Shown: positions 36,236 through 44,603 of the stretch, piece after piece
How positions within the stretch are numbered: position 1 is the first letter of the stretch
Layout: each line of letters begins with the position of its first letter
DNA from: Cylindrospermopsis curvispora GIHE-G1
Lineage (GTDB): Bacteria > Cyanobacteriota > Cyanobacteriia > Cyanobacteriales > Nostocaceae
Assembly (NCBI RefSeq): GCF_014489415.1
Contig: NZ_CP060822.1
Location: 2,465,501 to 2,529,500, forward strand
Direction: 5' to 3'
Length of the DNA: 64,000 nucleotides
Notes under the pieces: generated by a model
Database searches by the model: none
Told to the model about the DNA's origin: nothing
Seen by the model: only the letters and a program-made list of their open reading frames with translations
Program-made: the position numbers and the translations under genes

Positions 36236-36691
36236 CCATCAAACACATCACGGTAACCACCTGTGACGCGTAGTTTAAGCATCATTGGTTGGGGTTGAGG
36301 GACGAAACCCCAGGAACGCCAACAAAAAGAAAAACTAGCTGCTTATCTACGTTCCCTTGGTATTGACCCGGAGAAAATATAAAATCCTGCCAACTCCATA
36401 TCCTGTGCCTTTTGGCTCCAGCACATTAAGCCTTATCTAGGCGTTGCTAAACGACAGAATGATTTAACCAACATCACAATAGCATATAAGGTATCAATTA
36501 TGCCGATAACGTGCAGATGATTAGCCCCTAACCAGCGTTATTGGCGATCGCACGGTGAGTGGGAAAGATTATAGAAATGGGATCTGGGGAGTGCTTAGAC
36601 ATCGCCCGTTTTTAAAAACATTCTATCCTAATTGCTGATATACTCTATCTATCAGCTGAAACTTGTTCTCACTATAGGAATATAAAAATAG
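36236..36691. other. Decayed intergenic DNA
   Basis: A 456-base stretch with one recognisable gene remnant (36299-36382), a palindrome TTGGGGTTGAGGGACGAAACCCCA near 36287-36310 split over the stem and loop, and one HIP1 site near 36545. The rest has stops in all frames and no signal I can name. It looks like the scar of earlier insertions or deletions. Confidence 0.5.
36299..36382 (+). pseudogene. Remnant of a Uma2-type (DUF820) gene 3' end
   Basis: The frame closes with QQKEKLAAYLRSLGIDPEKI and a stop. This matches the usual C-terminus of Uma2/DUF820 restriction-like nucleases (coiled helix, then a LRxLGIDP ending). The frame is blocked by a TGA at 36296, and no upstream part of the gene is present. 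It is a gene relic only. Confidence 0.5.
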
Positions 36692-38605
36692 ATGAATGTT
36701 CAACATAAAACAGATTTAGATGTTGCTAGAGATCTTAAAAAATTATGTGACGTGATAAATGAGGCAATTGAAGATGCAAGAGATGTCCTAAAAGATGCAA
36801 GAGATATTTTACAAAATGCACAAGTAGTGAAAAGTGACCTGGAAGAGATTGAAACCCGTAGTCTTGCTAATTATGATCACGCTGAAAAGATTAATTCAGA
36901 ACTACAGAGCTTAAGGGACTTGCCAAATCAAATTAGTGAACTAGGTGTTACCCCTGATTTATGGACGAATATTCAACAAGTCCTGGCTAGTATCAAAGAG
37001 CTTGAAGAATATCATAAGATTTATACACAAATTGAAACTAAATATATAGAAGTCAGTCAAGCAAATAAAAATATTGAATCTAACTTAGGTCAAATTAATC
37101 AAATTCTGTTAGATATAGGAGGAATGGAAAATTTAAGACAGCTCCTAGATCAGTCCATAACGGCACAAACTTCATTGGATGGAACCAAACAAGAGGCGAT
37201 CGCACTTCATGACCAAATTAGTCAAATTCTTTTAGAGATCGGGGGCGTAGAAAATTTAAGACAGCTCCTAGACCAGTCCACAACGGTACAAACTTCACTG
37301 GATAGAACTAGACAGGAGGCGATCGCATTTCAAAATCAAATTATTGAACTAGGTATTACCTCTGATTTCTGGGCAAATATCCAACAATTTTTAAGTAAGA
37401 TTCAACAACTAGATAGTTCTTCCCAACTCACCTATCAGGATATACAAAATATTCAACAAAACTTACAATCTATTGAAGCAGTAGTACAAAGTAGATCACA
37501 GGAACTAGCTAGTCAATATAATCAATTACAAACCTATATTAGCCAATCGGAAACCAGGTTGGAAAATTTGATTCAAACCTACGGGAGGATTTCCACGGAA
37601 ATTGAAACTAATTATGGATATATTAATCAAGCCAATGAGAATATTGAGTCCAACCTAGGTCAAATTAATCAAATTTTGTTGGAAACAGGAGGAATAGAAA
37701 ATTTAAGACAGCTGCTGGATCAATCTAGAAGTGTACAGACTTCATTAGATATAAGCAAACAAGGGGCGATCGCCGTTCATAATCAAATTAGTCAAATTTT
37801 GTTGGAAACAGGAGGGACAGAAAATTTAAGACAGTTGCTGGATCAGTCTAGAAATATACAAACTTCGTTGGACAGAATTAAACAAGAGGCGATCGCCGTT
37901 TATAATCAAATTAGTCAACTGGGTATTACTCCTAACTTATGGGCAGATATTCAACAAGTCTTGACTAATATCCAACAAGCCGAGAATTCTTCCCAACTTA
38001 CTTACCGAAACATACAACATATTCAACAAAACTTACAATCTATCGAAGCAGCAGCACAAACTAGATCACAGGAAGTAGCTAGTCAATATAATCAGTTACA
38101 AACCTATCTTAGCCAATCGGAAACCAGGTTGGAAAATTTGATTCAAACCTACGGGGGGATTTCCACGGAAATTGCAACCCACTATAGATATATTAATCAG
38201 GCCAATCAAAATATTGAGTCCAACCTAGGTCAAATTAATCAAATTTTGTTGGAAACAGGAGGAATAGAAAATTTAAGACAGCTGCTGGATCAATCTAGAA
38301 GTGTACAGACTTCATTAGATATAAGCAAACAAGGGGCGATCGCCGTTCATAATCAAATTAGTCAAATTTTGTTGGAAACAGGGGGGGTAGAAAATTTAAG
38401 ACAGCTCCTAGATCAGTACACAAGGGTACAAAATTCACTGGATAGAAACAGACAAGAAGCGATCGCCGTTCGCAGTCTTGATGCGTATTTGATGGAATTC
38501 CGCAAACATAGGAACCATAGAGAACTAAGAAAGTTTTTGTGGAATGAGTTAGGATTTGTAGGACTAATAATCTATTTCCTCAGATTAATAACTCCAAGAA
38601 AATAA
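36692..38605 (+). CDS. Large coiled-coil protein with 190-residue repeats
   Basis: A 637-residue protein of unknown function, almost all helical coiled coil. It contains 41-residue subrepeats of the type GQINQILLETGGIENLRQLL / DQSRSVQTSLDISKQGAIA, six in all, arranged in pairs. Pairs recur every 190 residues together with a spacer coil (LTYQDIQNIQQNLQSIEA, SQYNQLQTYISQSETRLENL). A hydrophobic stretch near the C-terminus (ELGFVGLIIYFLRLI) with a basic end could anchor it in a membrane. There is no enzyme motif. It looks structural or cytoskeleton-like (filament-forming coiled coil), which is only an inference. It sits in the accessory island after decayed DNA. Confidence 0.75.
   Translation: MNVQHKTDLDVARDLKKLCDVINEAIEDARDVLKDARDILQNAQVVKSDLEEIETRSLANYDHAEKINSELQSLRDLPNQISELGVTPDLWTNIQQVLASIKELEEYHKIYTQIETKYIEVSQANKNIESNLGQINQILLDIGGMENLRQLLDQSITAQTSLDGTKQEAIALHDQISQILLEIGGVENLRQLLDQSTTVQTSLDRTRQEAIAFQNQIIELGITSDFWANIQQFLSKIQQLDSSSQLTYQDIQNIQQNLQSIEAVVQSRSQELASQYNQLQTYISQSETRLENLIQTYGRISTEIETNYGYINQANENIESNLGQINQILLETGGIENLRQLLDQSRSVQTSLDISKQGAIAVHNQISQILLETGGTENLRQLLDQSRNIQTSLDRIKQEAIAVYNQISQLGITPNLWADIQQVLTNIQQAENSSQLTYRNIQHIQQNLQSIEAAAQTRSQEVASQYNQLQTYLSQSETRLENLIQTYGGISTEIATHYRYINQANQNIESNLGQINQILLETGGIENLRQLLDQSRSVQTSLDISKQGAIAVHNQISQILLETGGVENLRQLLDQYTRVQNSLDRNRQEAIAVRSLDAYLMEFRKHRNHRELRKFLWNELGFVGLIIYFLRLITPRK
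37196..38466 (+). repeat. 570-base intragenic repeats with paired HIP1 sites
   Basis: GCGATCGC occurs at 37196, 37319, 37766, 37889, 38336 and 38459. The spacing alternates 123 and 447 bases, an exact 570-base period. Long stretches are identical at DNA level, for example around 37641-37810 and 38211-38380. The repeats encode the 190-residue protein units of the coiled-coil gene. Confidence 0.88.
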
Positions 38606-38774
38606 TACGACAAAACAAATTGAAATCTCTATATATGAATGCAGGGTCCTTCATCCTTTGATTTTTGGTAAAGAAATGTAAACTAAACGCCATATCCCCT
38701 TGACCTATACAACAAATCTGATATACTGTCGGTGTTGAGGTAACTAGTGCTGACAGTAAAATCGGTAATTTTTT

Positions 38775-39254
38775 ATGCCTGACTCTTCCTTGTATATCAC
38801 GGATTTCTTAACCTGGTTAAATCACCAGGTTTCAGCGTTGAAGCATAGAAATGGCGATGTTTTAGATTGGGATAATTTGGCTGAAGAATTAACGTTAATG
38901 GGCATTAGTGAAAAAAATGAGTTAAAGAGTCGTTTAATTGTTCTACTCTCCCATTTACTCAAGTGGCAATATCAAGCTGATAAGCGGTCTATCAGTTGGT
39001 TTACCACAATTGCTAACCAACGAGACGATCTTCAAGATTTGTTAGAAGAAAATCCTGGTTTAGGAAAGTATATTCCTGACTTGGTAAGTAAAGCTTACCG
39101 AAATGCTCGTCGAGAAGCAGCAGCAGAAACAGGAATGGAGTTGGCTATATTCCCTGATGTTTGTTGTTACAAAATTGAGCAAATTTTAAATCCACAATTT
39201 ATCTGTAATACGACTAAAGATTTTCAAAAAGCAATCATCGAGGCCCAACAATAA
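38775..39254 (+). CDS. DUF29 family protein
   Basis: A 159-residue protein of the DUF29 family, which is abundant in cyanobacteria and of unknown function. Typical features are DFLTWLNHQVSALKHRN, the DNLAEELTLMGISEKNELKS segment, and a central helix LIVLLSHLLKWQYQADKRS, with YRNARREAAAETG further on. It is soluble and helical. The stop codon TAA at 39252-39254 is also the first base triplet of the palindromic repeat copy 3. The family is often found in variable regions next to repeats or mobile DNA, which fits this place. Confidence 0.85.
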   Translation: MPDSSLYITDFLTWLNHQVSALKHRNGDVLDWDNLAEELTLMGISEKNELKSRLIVLLSHLLKWQYQADKRSISWFTTIANQRDDLQDLLEENPGLGKYIPDLVSKAYRNARREAAAETGMELAIFPDVCCYKIEQILNPQFICNTTKDFQKAIIEAQQ

Positions 39255-39373
39255 GTGGGTCAGTGGAATTAAATATAAGATGAACGTAGGTTGGGTTGAA
39301 GTATGAAACCCAACACCCCCATGGGTTACCCTACAGCTAACCCATCCTACAAATAATTGTGCCTCTCTACTTA
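39252..39373. repeat. Dispersed palindromic repeat, copy 3
   Basis: A 122-base copy, nearly identical to 9653-9763 over its left two thirds (GTGGAATTAAATATAAGATG, then GTAGGTTGGGTTGAAG and ATGAAACCCAACA). It differs by a small insertion of about 11 bases near 39328. It ends GCCTCTCTACTTA and starts on the stop codon of the DUF29 gene. Confidence 0.78.
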
Positions 39374-39506
39374 AATCTGAAATTGTCACCGAAAAAAAAT
39401 AAATGGTGCTGTGAGGTGCTATAATTTAGTCCAGCTTGTGGAGTAGAGAGTTTTTTGTTGCCAAATAATAGCTCTAGTACATCCACTCTAACTTTTATCT
39501 ATTTTT

Positions 39507-40814
39507 GTGGCAAAGGTATTAGAACAGGTGAAGGTTTTAGTTATTGGTAATGGGGGAAGAGAACACGCTCTAGCGTGGAAACTGCTACAGTCTGAGCGGG
39601 TTAATCAGGTGGTTTGCGTACCCGGAAATGGTGGTACTGCAAATCTCAAGGGTTGTCAAAACCTACCCCTATCAGTAAACGACTTTCCTGCTATAGGCAA
39701 ATTCGCCCTAGAACATAACATTTCCTTGGTGGTCGTTGGTCCAGAAGTCCCCTTGGCAAATGGCATCACTGACTACTTACAAAAACTAGGACTCATGGTA
39801 TTTGGTCCTAATCGCAAAGGGGCGCAAATTGAGGCAAGTAAGTCCTGGGCTAAATCGTTAATGCAAGAAGCAGGGGTGCCTACAGCTAAAGCTGCTGTAT
39901 TTGACCAAGCTCATCCAGCAAAGGTCTATGTTCAACAGCAGGGAATACCCATAGTCATTAAAGCTGATGGTTTAGCTGCTGGTAAGGGTGTGACCGTGGC
40001 TGAAACTCTCACACAAGCTGAAATGGCTATAGATGCTATTTTTCAAGGACAGTTTGGTAGTGCGGGTAATTCTGTGGTCATTGAGGAATACCTCCCAGGT
40101 CAAGAAGTATCTGTCTTAGCCATTACAGACGGAGTGACTATTAGACCCCTCTTACCTGCACAAGACCATAAACGTATAGGTGAAGGTGATACGGGAGAAA
40201 ATACTGGCGGTATGGGAGCATATGCACCAACTCCTATCGCTACACCAGACCTAATGTCACGAGTGCAAACGGAAGTTTTAGAAAATACTATTTCGGCTTT
40301 AAATCAAAGAGGGATTGACTATCGTGGGATTTTGTACGCTGGCCTAATGGTTGCAGATAATGGTGACTTCCGTGTTTTAGAGTTTAACTGTCGCTTTGGC
40401 GACCCTGAAACCCAAGTGATTCTACCTCTATTAGAAACCCCTTTAGATGAACTGATCCTAGCTTGTGTTCACCAGCGTTTGGCACACATACCACCCTTAG
40501 TGTGGAAATCGGGTGCAGCAGCTACCATTGTCGCAGCTTCCGCTGGCTATCCCGGTAATTACCAAACAGGTGAGCTGATTGCTGGTATTCCAAATGCAGA
40601 AACATCCTTTACAAAAGTGTTTCATGCTGGCACTAAATTAAATGCCCAAAGGGAAATTATCTCCGACGGTGGTAGAGTGTTAAATGTTACTGGATGGGGA
40701 GAAAATTTTCAGCAGGCGATCGCCCAAGCATACCATGGAATTCAACAGATTGAATTTTCTGGAATGTACTACCGTCGGGATATTGGTCATCGTGTCCTCA
40801 AGTTTATTGGCTAA
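39507..40814 (+). CDS. purD: Phosphoribosylamine-glycine ligase
   Basis: PurD (GARS) catalyses the second step of de novo purine synthesis, joining glycine to phosphoribosylamine with ATP. The 435-residue frame opens VKVLVIGNGGREHALAWKLL and shows the ATP-grasp signatures IVIKADGLAAGKGVTVA and VIEEYLPGQEVSVLA, plus GENTGGMGAYAPTPI and LEFNCRFGDPETQVILPLL. The first seven residues are uncertain: a GTG immediately before KVLVIGNGG (about position 39528) is as good as the upstream start. It is a single gene, followed 83 bases later by the histidine kinase gene. Confidence 0.95.
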   Translation: MAKVLEQVKVLVIGNGGREHALAWKLLQSERVNQVVCVPGNGGTANLKGCQNLPLSVNDFPAIGKFALEHNISLVVVGPEVPLANGITDYLQKLGLMVFGPNRKGAQIEASKSWAKSLMQEAGVPTAKAAVFDQAHPAKVYVQQQGIPIVIKADGLAAGKGVTVAETLTQAEMAIDAIFQGQFGSAGNSVVIEEYLPGQEVSVLAITDGVTIRPLLPAQDHKRIGEGDTGENTGGMGAYAPTPIATPDLMSRVQTEVLENTISALNQRGIDYRGILYAGLMVADNGDFRVLEFNCRFGDPETQVILPLLETPLDELILACVHQRLAHIPPLVWKSGAAATIVAASAGYPGNYQTGELIAGIPNAETSFTKVFHAGTKLNAQREIISDGGRVLNVTGWGENFQQAIAQAYHGIQQIEFSGMYYRRDIGHRVLKFIG

Positions 40815-40897
40815 TCCCCGCTAGTCAATAAATTTGATGATGTCAATAAATTTGATGATAGGCTAAGAATGTAATCAAACATATTGGTGGTCGAACA

Positions 40898-42814
40898 ATG
40901 TTAATTGTAACAATTCGTAATGTGATTAATCATTGGTGGTATGAGTTTACCCTACAAACTAAGCTCCTAGCAGTTGCTACCTTAGTGGTTTCCCTATTTA
41001 TGAGTGGATTAACCTTTTGGGCGGTTAATACAATTCAACAAGATGAATGGTTAAATGACACAAGATTTGGCAGAGACTTGGGACTGCTGTTAGCTTCTAA
41101 CGTTACACCACTAGTTGCAGAAAAAAACTTCACGGAGGTGGCACAGTTTTCCCAGCGCTTTTACAGTAGCACATCTAGCGTGCGCTATATGCTGTATGCT
41201 GATGAAACGGGGGAAATCTTTTTTGGCATTCCCTTCTGGGATCCCCAGGTAGAAAGTTCCTTGACGATTAAACAAGAAATGTTACCACCAGAAGACTATC
41301 TTGATGATGAACAAAAACCAATAGTTCGTCAACATAATACGCCTGATGGTTTGGTCACAGATGTATTTATCCCTTTGATGGCAAATAAGCGATATTTGGG
41401 TATGCTGGCCATTGGCATTAATCCCAATCCCAAAGCGGTAATTTCCTCCAATTTTACCCGTGATGTGACTATTGCGGTTTTTATCACAATTTGGGTCATG
41501 GTAATTTTGGCGGGAGTAATTAACGCTTTGACCATTACCAAACCAATTAAAGAATTACTAGCAGGGGTAAAGCAAATAGCAGCGGGAAATTTTAAACAGC
41601 GCATAGATTTACCCTTGGGAGGAGAATTAGGGGAACTAATTTTCAGCTTTAATGATATGGCCGAAAGACTAGAAAGGTATGAGGAACAAAATATAGAGGA
41701 ATTAACTGCGGAAAAAGCTAAATTGGAAACTTTAGTTTCTACTATTGCTGATGGTGCAGTACTAATTGATAATAACATGCAGGTAATTTTGGTTAATCCC
41801 ACAGCCAGACGTATTTTTGCCTGGGAAGGAACAGATGTGGTGGGTCAAAATCTTTTGAATTACCTACCACATAGTGTACAAATGGAAATAACTCGCACTT
41901 TGTATGAAATGGCCAGTGGTGAGAGTGAAAGTGCGGAATTTCGCATCCCCCTCCCAGAACCAACTAAACGTACCATTCGCATTCTTTTGACTACCGTTCT
42001 TGACTCCCAAAGAGAAAGCATTAAGGGTATTGCTATTACTGTGCAAGATATCACCCGGGAAGTGGAATTAAATGAAGCTAAAAGTCAATTTATTAGTAAT
42101 ATTTCCCACGAGTTGCGCACTCCCCTGTTTAATATTAAAACCTATATTGAAACTCTTCATGATTATGGTGATGACCTAGGTGCCAAAGAGCGTCAAGAAT
42201 TTTTGGCAACCGTAAATCATGAAACTGATAGACTTACCCGCTTAGTTAATGATGTTTTGGATTTATCAAAACTAGAGTCTGGTCGAACCTATCATTTTGA
42301 TGGTGTTGACTTAGCACAAGCATTAGAACAAACATTGAGAACTTATCAACTTAATGCTAAGGAAAAGGGTATTAACCTGGTTCAGGAACTAACACCTAAT
42401 TTACCACTGGTGATAGGTAATTATGATTTATTGCTGCAAGTGTTCGGCAATTTAATCGGTAATGCTTTGAAATTTACACCATCAGGAGGCATAGTAGCCA
42501 TTCGTGCCTACAGAGTAGATGCAAATAGGTCTGGTCACAATTCTCCATTAGTTCGCATTGAGATTAGTGATACGGGTATAGGTATTGCTCCAGAAGACCA
42601 ACAGGCAATTTTTGATCGCTTTTTCCGGGTGGAAAATCGGGTTCATACCCTAGAGGGTACTGGATTGGGTTTATCTATTGTCAGAAATATCATGGAAAGA
42701 CACCATAGTCAAGTGCATTTGGTTAGTGAAGTTGGAGTAGGTACTACCTTTTGGTTTGATTTGGCTTTGTTTGATGAAGAAAAACCCATGGTCAACCTAA
42801 CTCCCCTCCCTTAA
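40898..42814 (+). CDS. nblS: NblS/Hik33-type sensor histidine kinase
   Basis: A membrane-bound histidine kinase of 638 residues. It has a transmembrane helix at about 22-44, an extracytoplasmic sensor region of about 150 residues, a second helix (VTIAVFITIWVMVILAGVIN), a HAMP domain (ITKPIKELLAGVKQIAAGNF), a PAS domain (VSTIADGAVLIDNNMQVILV), HisKA with the phospho-accepting His in FISNISHELRTPLFNIKTY (about 404), and HATPase with DTGIGIAPEDQQAIFDRFFR and GTGLGLSIV. The layout and the start WWYEFTLQTKLLAVATL match NblS/Hik33/DspA, the essential stress sensor that controls phycobilisome degradation, high-light and osmotic responses. Its partner regulator is not in the window. It ends by overlapping the convergent corrinoid gene by 4 bases. 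Confidence 0.92.
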   Translation: MLIVTIRNVINHWWYEFTLQTKLLAVATLVVSLFMSGLTFWAVNTIQQDEWLNDTRFGRDLGLLLASNVTPLVAEKNFTEVAQFSQRFYSSTSSVRYMLYADETGEIFFGIPFWDPQVESSLTIKQEMLPPEDYLDDEQKPIVRQHNTPDGLVTDVFIPLMANKRYLGMLAIGINPNPKAVISSNFTRDVTIAVFITIWVMVILAGVINALTITKPIKELLAGVKQIAAGNFKQRIDLPLGGELGELIFSFNDMAERLERYEEQNIEELTAEKAKLETLVSTIADGAVLIDNNMQVILVNPTARRIFAWEGTDVVGQNLLNYLPHSVQMEITRTLYEMASGESESAEFRIPLPEPTKRTIRILLTTVLDSQRESIKGIAITVQDITREVELNEAKSQFISNISHELRTPLFNIKTYIETLHDYGDDLGAKERQEFLATVNHETDRLTRLVNDVLDLSKLESGRTYHFDGVDLAQALEQTLRTYQLNAKEKGINLVQELTPNLPLVIGNYDLLLQVFGNLIGNALKFTPSGGIVAIRAYRVDANRSGHNSPLVRIEISDTGIGIAPEDQQAIFDRFFRVENRVHTLEGTGLGLSIVRNIMERHHSQVHLVSEVGVGTTFWFDLALFDEEKPMVNLTPLP

Positions 42815-43947
42815 AAATCTACCCCTCTTTTTAATTCGATTCCTCGGTTGGCGTAATGTTTATGACAATAAACTTCAGAATGAATACTTGCCAAATCAAA
42901 ATAGGCTGGTTGATTTTGACAACGCCCGGTAATAATGATTTCCGTACCTTTAGGTTTACGCAATAGGGCTTGTAGGATAGGCTCTACGGAGAGTAACTCA
43001 AGGTCAACCGTGGGATTTAGTTCATCAAGAATGATAGTTTTATACACCCCAGATGCGATCGCAGTTTTGGCAATTTCCCAACCTCGTTCTGCTTCCACAT
43101 AGTCCAAATGTTGTCGGGAATTGCGCCACACGATCGCATCCCGACCGCAGCGTAAGTGATCTACCACATCGGGATAGGATTGCTGTAAAGCGGCGATCGC
43201 TGCATCTTCAGTATATCCAGTACCACCTTTCAACCATTGCATAATCAATACACGAGCAGATCCGGGGTGATTAATTCCCCTACCGATGGATTTTAGAGCC
43301 TTACCCAAAGCACTAGTAGACTTACCTTTTCCTGAACCAGTATAAATTTCTATACCATCCAAGAGTAATTCTGCTGCTTGAGGATGATGGTGGGGTTTCA
43401 TTTCCGAGTGCAGGTCAGCAATATCCAGTAATTGTTGTGGAGCTGCTCGACCGGTAGTAATAATTTCCAGTTCTTGAGGTTTAGATTTTAAGGTTTCTAC
43501 GACCTCTTGAACTGGGAGCAGTCCCAAATCTAAAACCGGGTTAATTTCATCCAGAACCACCACGGAATAAAGATCAGAAGCAAGAGCCCCCTTAGCCACA
43601 TCCCAACCCCTTGCTGCTTCTGCTCGGTCAAAGGGAGTAATTTGATCATGTCCGAAATACTCAGCCCTACCCGTACGCACCTGGTCAATCAAATGAGGAA
43701 AACCCCTTTGTAAAGCTGCGATCGCTCCATCTTCGTCATAATCTCTTCCTGGTCCTTTCAAAAAACGTAATAGCAAAACGCGATTACAATTGCTCTTAGT
43801 ATTGATACCCAGGCCAATAGAGCGCAAGACCACCCCCAGAGCAGCTTGAGATTTACCCTTTCCTGCACCATCATAAACGTGAATTTGACCTGTCAGTCGT
43901 TCTGAACGTGCTTGTGCTGTCAGAATACCGATTCCATTTCTTGTCAT
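42811..43947 (-). CDS. Tandem-domain corrinoid adenosyltransferase-like (CobO) protein
   Basis: A 378-residue protein made of two CobA/CobO-type P-loop domains in tandem. The first has VYDGAGKGKSQAALGVVLRS (P-loop 27-34), FLKGPGRDYDEDGAIAALQR, VVVLDEINPVLDLGLL and ITTGRAAPQQLLDIADLHSE. The second repeats this with IYTGSGKGKSTSALGKALKS, WLKGGTGYTEDAAIAALQQ, IILDELNPTVDLELL and ITGRCQNQPAYFDLA. CobO transfers the adenosyl group of ATP to cob(I)yrinic acid diamide. The family normally has one domain acting as a dimer, so this could be a built-in dimer. Both P-loops are intact. A single gene, convergent with nblS and divergent from fraC. Confidence 0.82.
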   Translation of the reverse strand: MTRNGIGILTAQARSERLTGQIHVYDGAGKGKSQAALGVVLRSIGLGINTKSNCNRVLLLRFLKGPGRDYDEDGAIAALQRGFPHLIDQVRTGRAEYFGHDQITPFDRAEAARGWDVAKGALASDLYSVVVLDEINPVLDLGLLPVQEVVETLKSKPQELEIITTGRAAPQQLLDIADLHSEMKPHHHPQAAELLLDGIEIYTGSGKGKSTSALGKALKSIGRGINHPGSARVLIMQWLKGGTGYTEDAAIAALQQSYPDVVDHLRCGRDAIVWRNSRQHLDYVEAERGWEIAKTAIASGVYKTIILDELNPTVDLELLSVEPILQALLRKPKGTEIIITGRCQNQPAYFDLASIHSEVYCHKHYANRGIELKRGVDF

Positions 43948-44029
43948 CTTCTTTTCTAGCCATTTTCTCCCAAGTTATGTATATTCTATTATATTGAATG
44001 GTTGTTCCATGAGTTTTTAACCCCACCTT

Positions 44030-44575
44030 ATGCTTGATGAATTATCACTACCCAAAGTCCTCCCTGTGGGTACGATTGTCTTTCAAACTTTATTTTTGCT
44101 GGTTGCTATTCCTATAGAGTCCTATATTCTCCATAAGGCAATCAAATTTGACAAAAAGACCAGTATTTTTTATGCTATAGCGATTAACGTTCTCTCTACT
44201 GTTCTTGGGTGGAACGTCTTTTTCCTTTTGGAACCAATCCTACCCGTCAAGGCGAAATCAGAATTAATGAGCTATGTATTCTTTAACACTTTTCAAGATA
44301 ATCTCAAAACCAATCTGTTTCTCATAGGGTTTGTGATTTTCCTGGGGACTTTTGTAATCGAGGTCCTGTTTTTAAAAATACTAATGATTATTTTGCGTGA
44401 GGGTAGGAATCAGTTAGACTTGGCGGAAATGACCCAAAGAGAGAAGAGTCTGGCGAAACAAAAGCTGAAAATGCAAAATAATAACCTGATTACCACCATG
44501 CTCATCGCTAATACAATCAGCTATAGTGCCATTAGCCTACTTATTTTAGCACGGGACTTTCTTAAAAGAAGTTAA
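44030..44575 (+). CDS. fraC: Filament integrity protein FraC
   Basis: A 181-residue membrane protein matching FraC, the first gene of the fraC-fraD-fraE operon needed for long filaments and for molecule exchange between cells through septal junctions. It begins LSLPKVLPVGTIVFQTLFLL, has about four hydrophobic segments (including FYAIAINVLSTVLGWNVFFL and LIGFVIFLGTFVIEVLFLK), and a charged cytoplasmic stretch LAEMTQREKSLAKQKLKM. Synteny with the two following genes makes the call firm. A 28-base gap separates it from fraD. Confidence 0.88.
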   Translation: MLDELSLPKVLPVGTIVFQTLFLLVAIPIESYILHKAIKFDKKTSIFYAIAINVLSTVLGWNVFFLLEPILPVKAKSELMSYVFFNTFQDNLKTNLFLIGFVIFLGTFVIEVLFLKILMIILREGRNQLDLAEMTQREKSLAKQKLKMQNNNLITTMLIANTISYSAISLLILARDFLKRS

Positions 44576-44603
44576 AATCTACCACTCTCCCTAGGTAAAA
44601 ATT

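Noticed and set aside
37196-38466. Regularly spaced repeats considered as a CRISPR array.
   Set aside because: The period is 570 bases, the frame stays open, and both repeats and spacers encode coiled coil.
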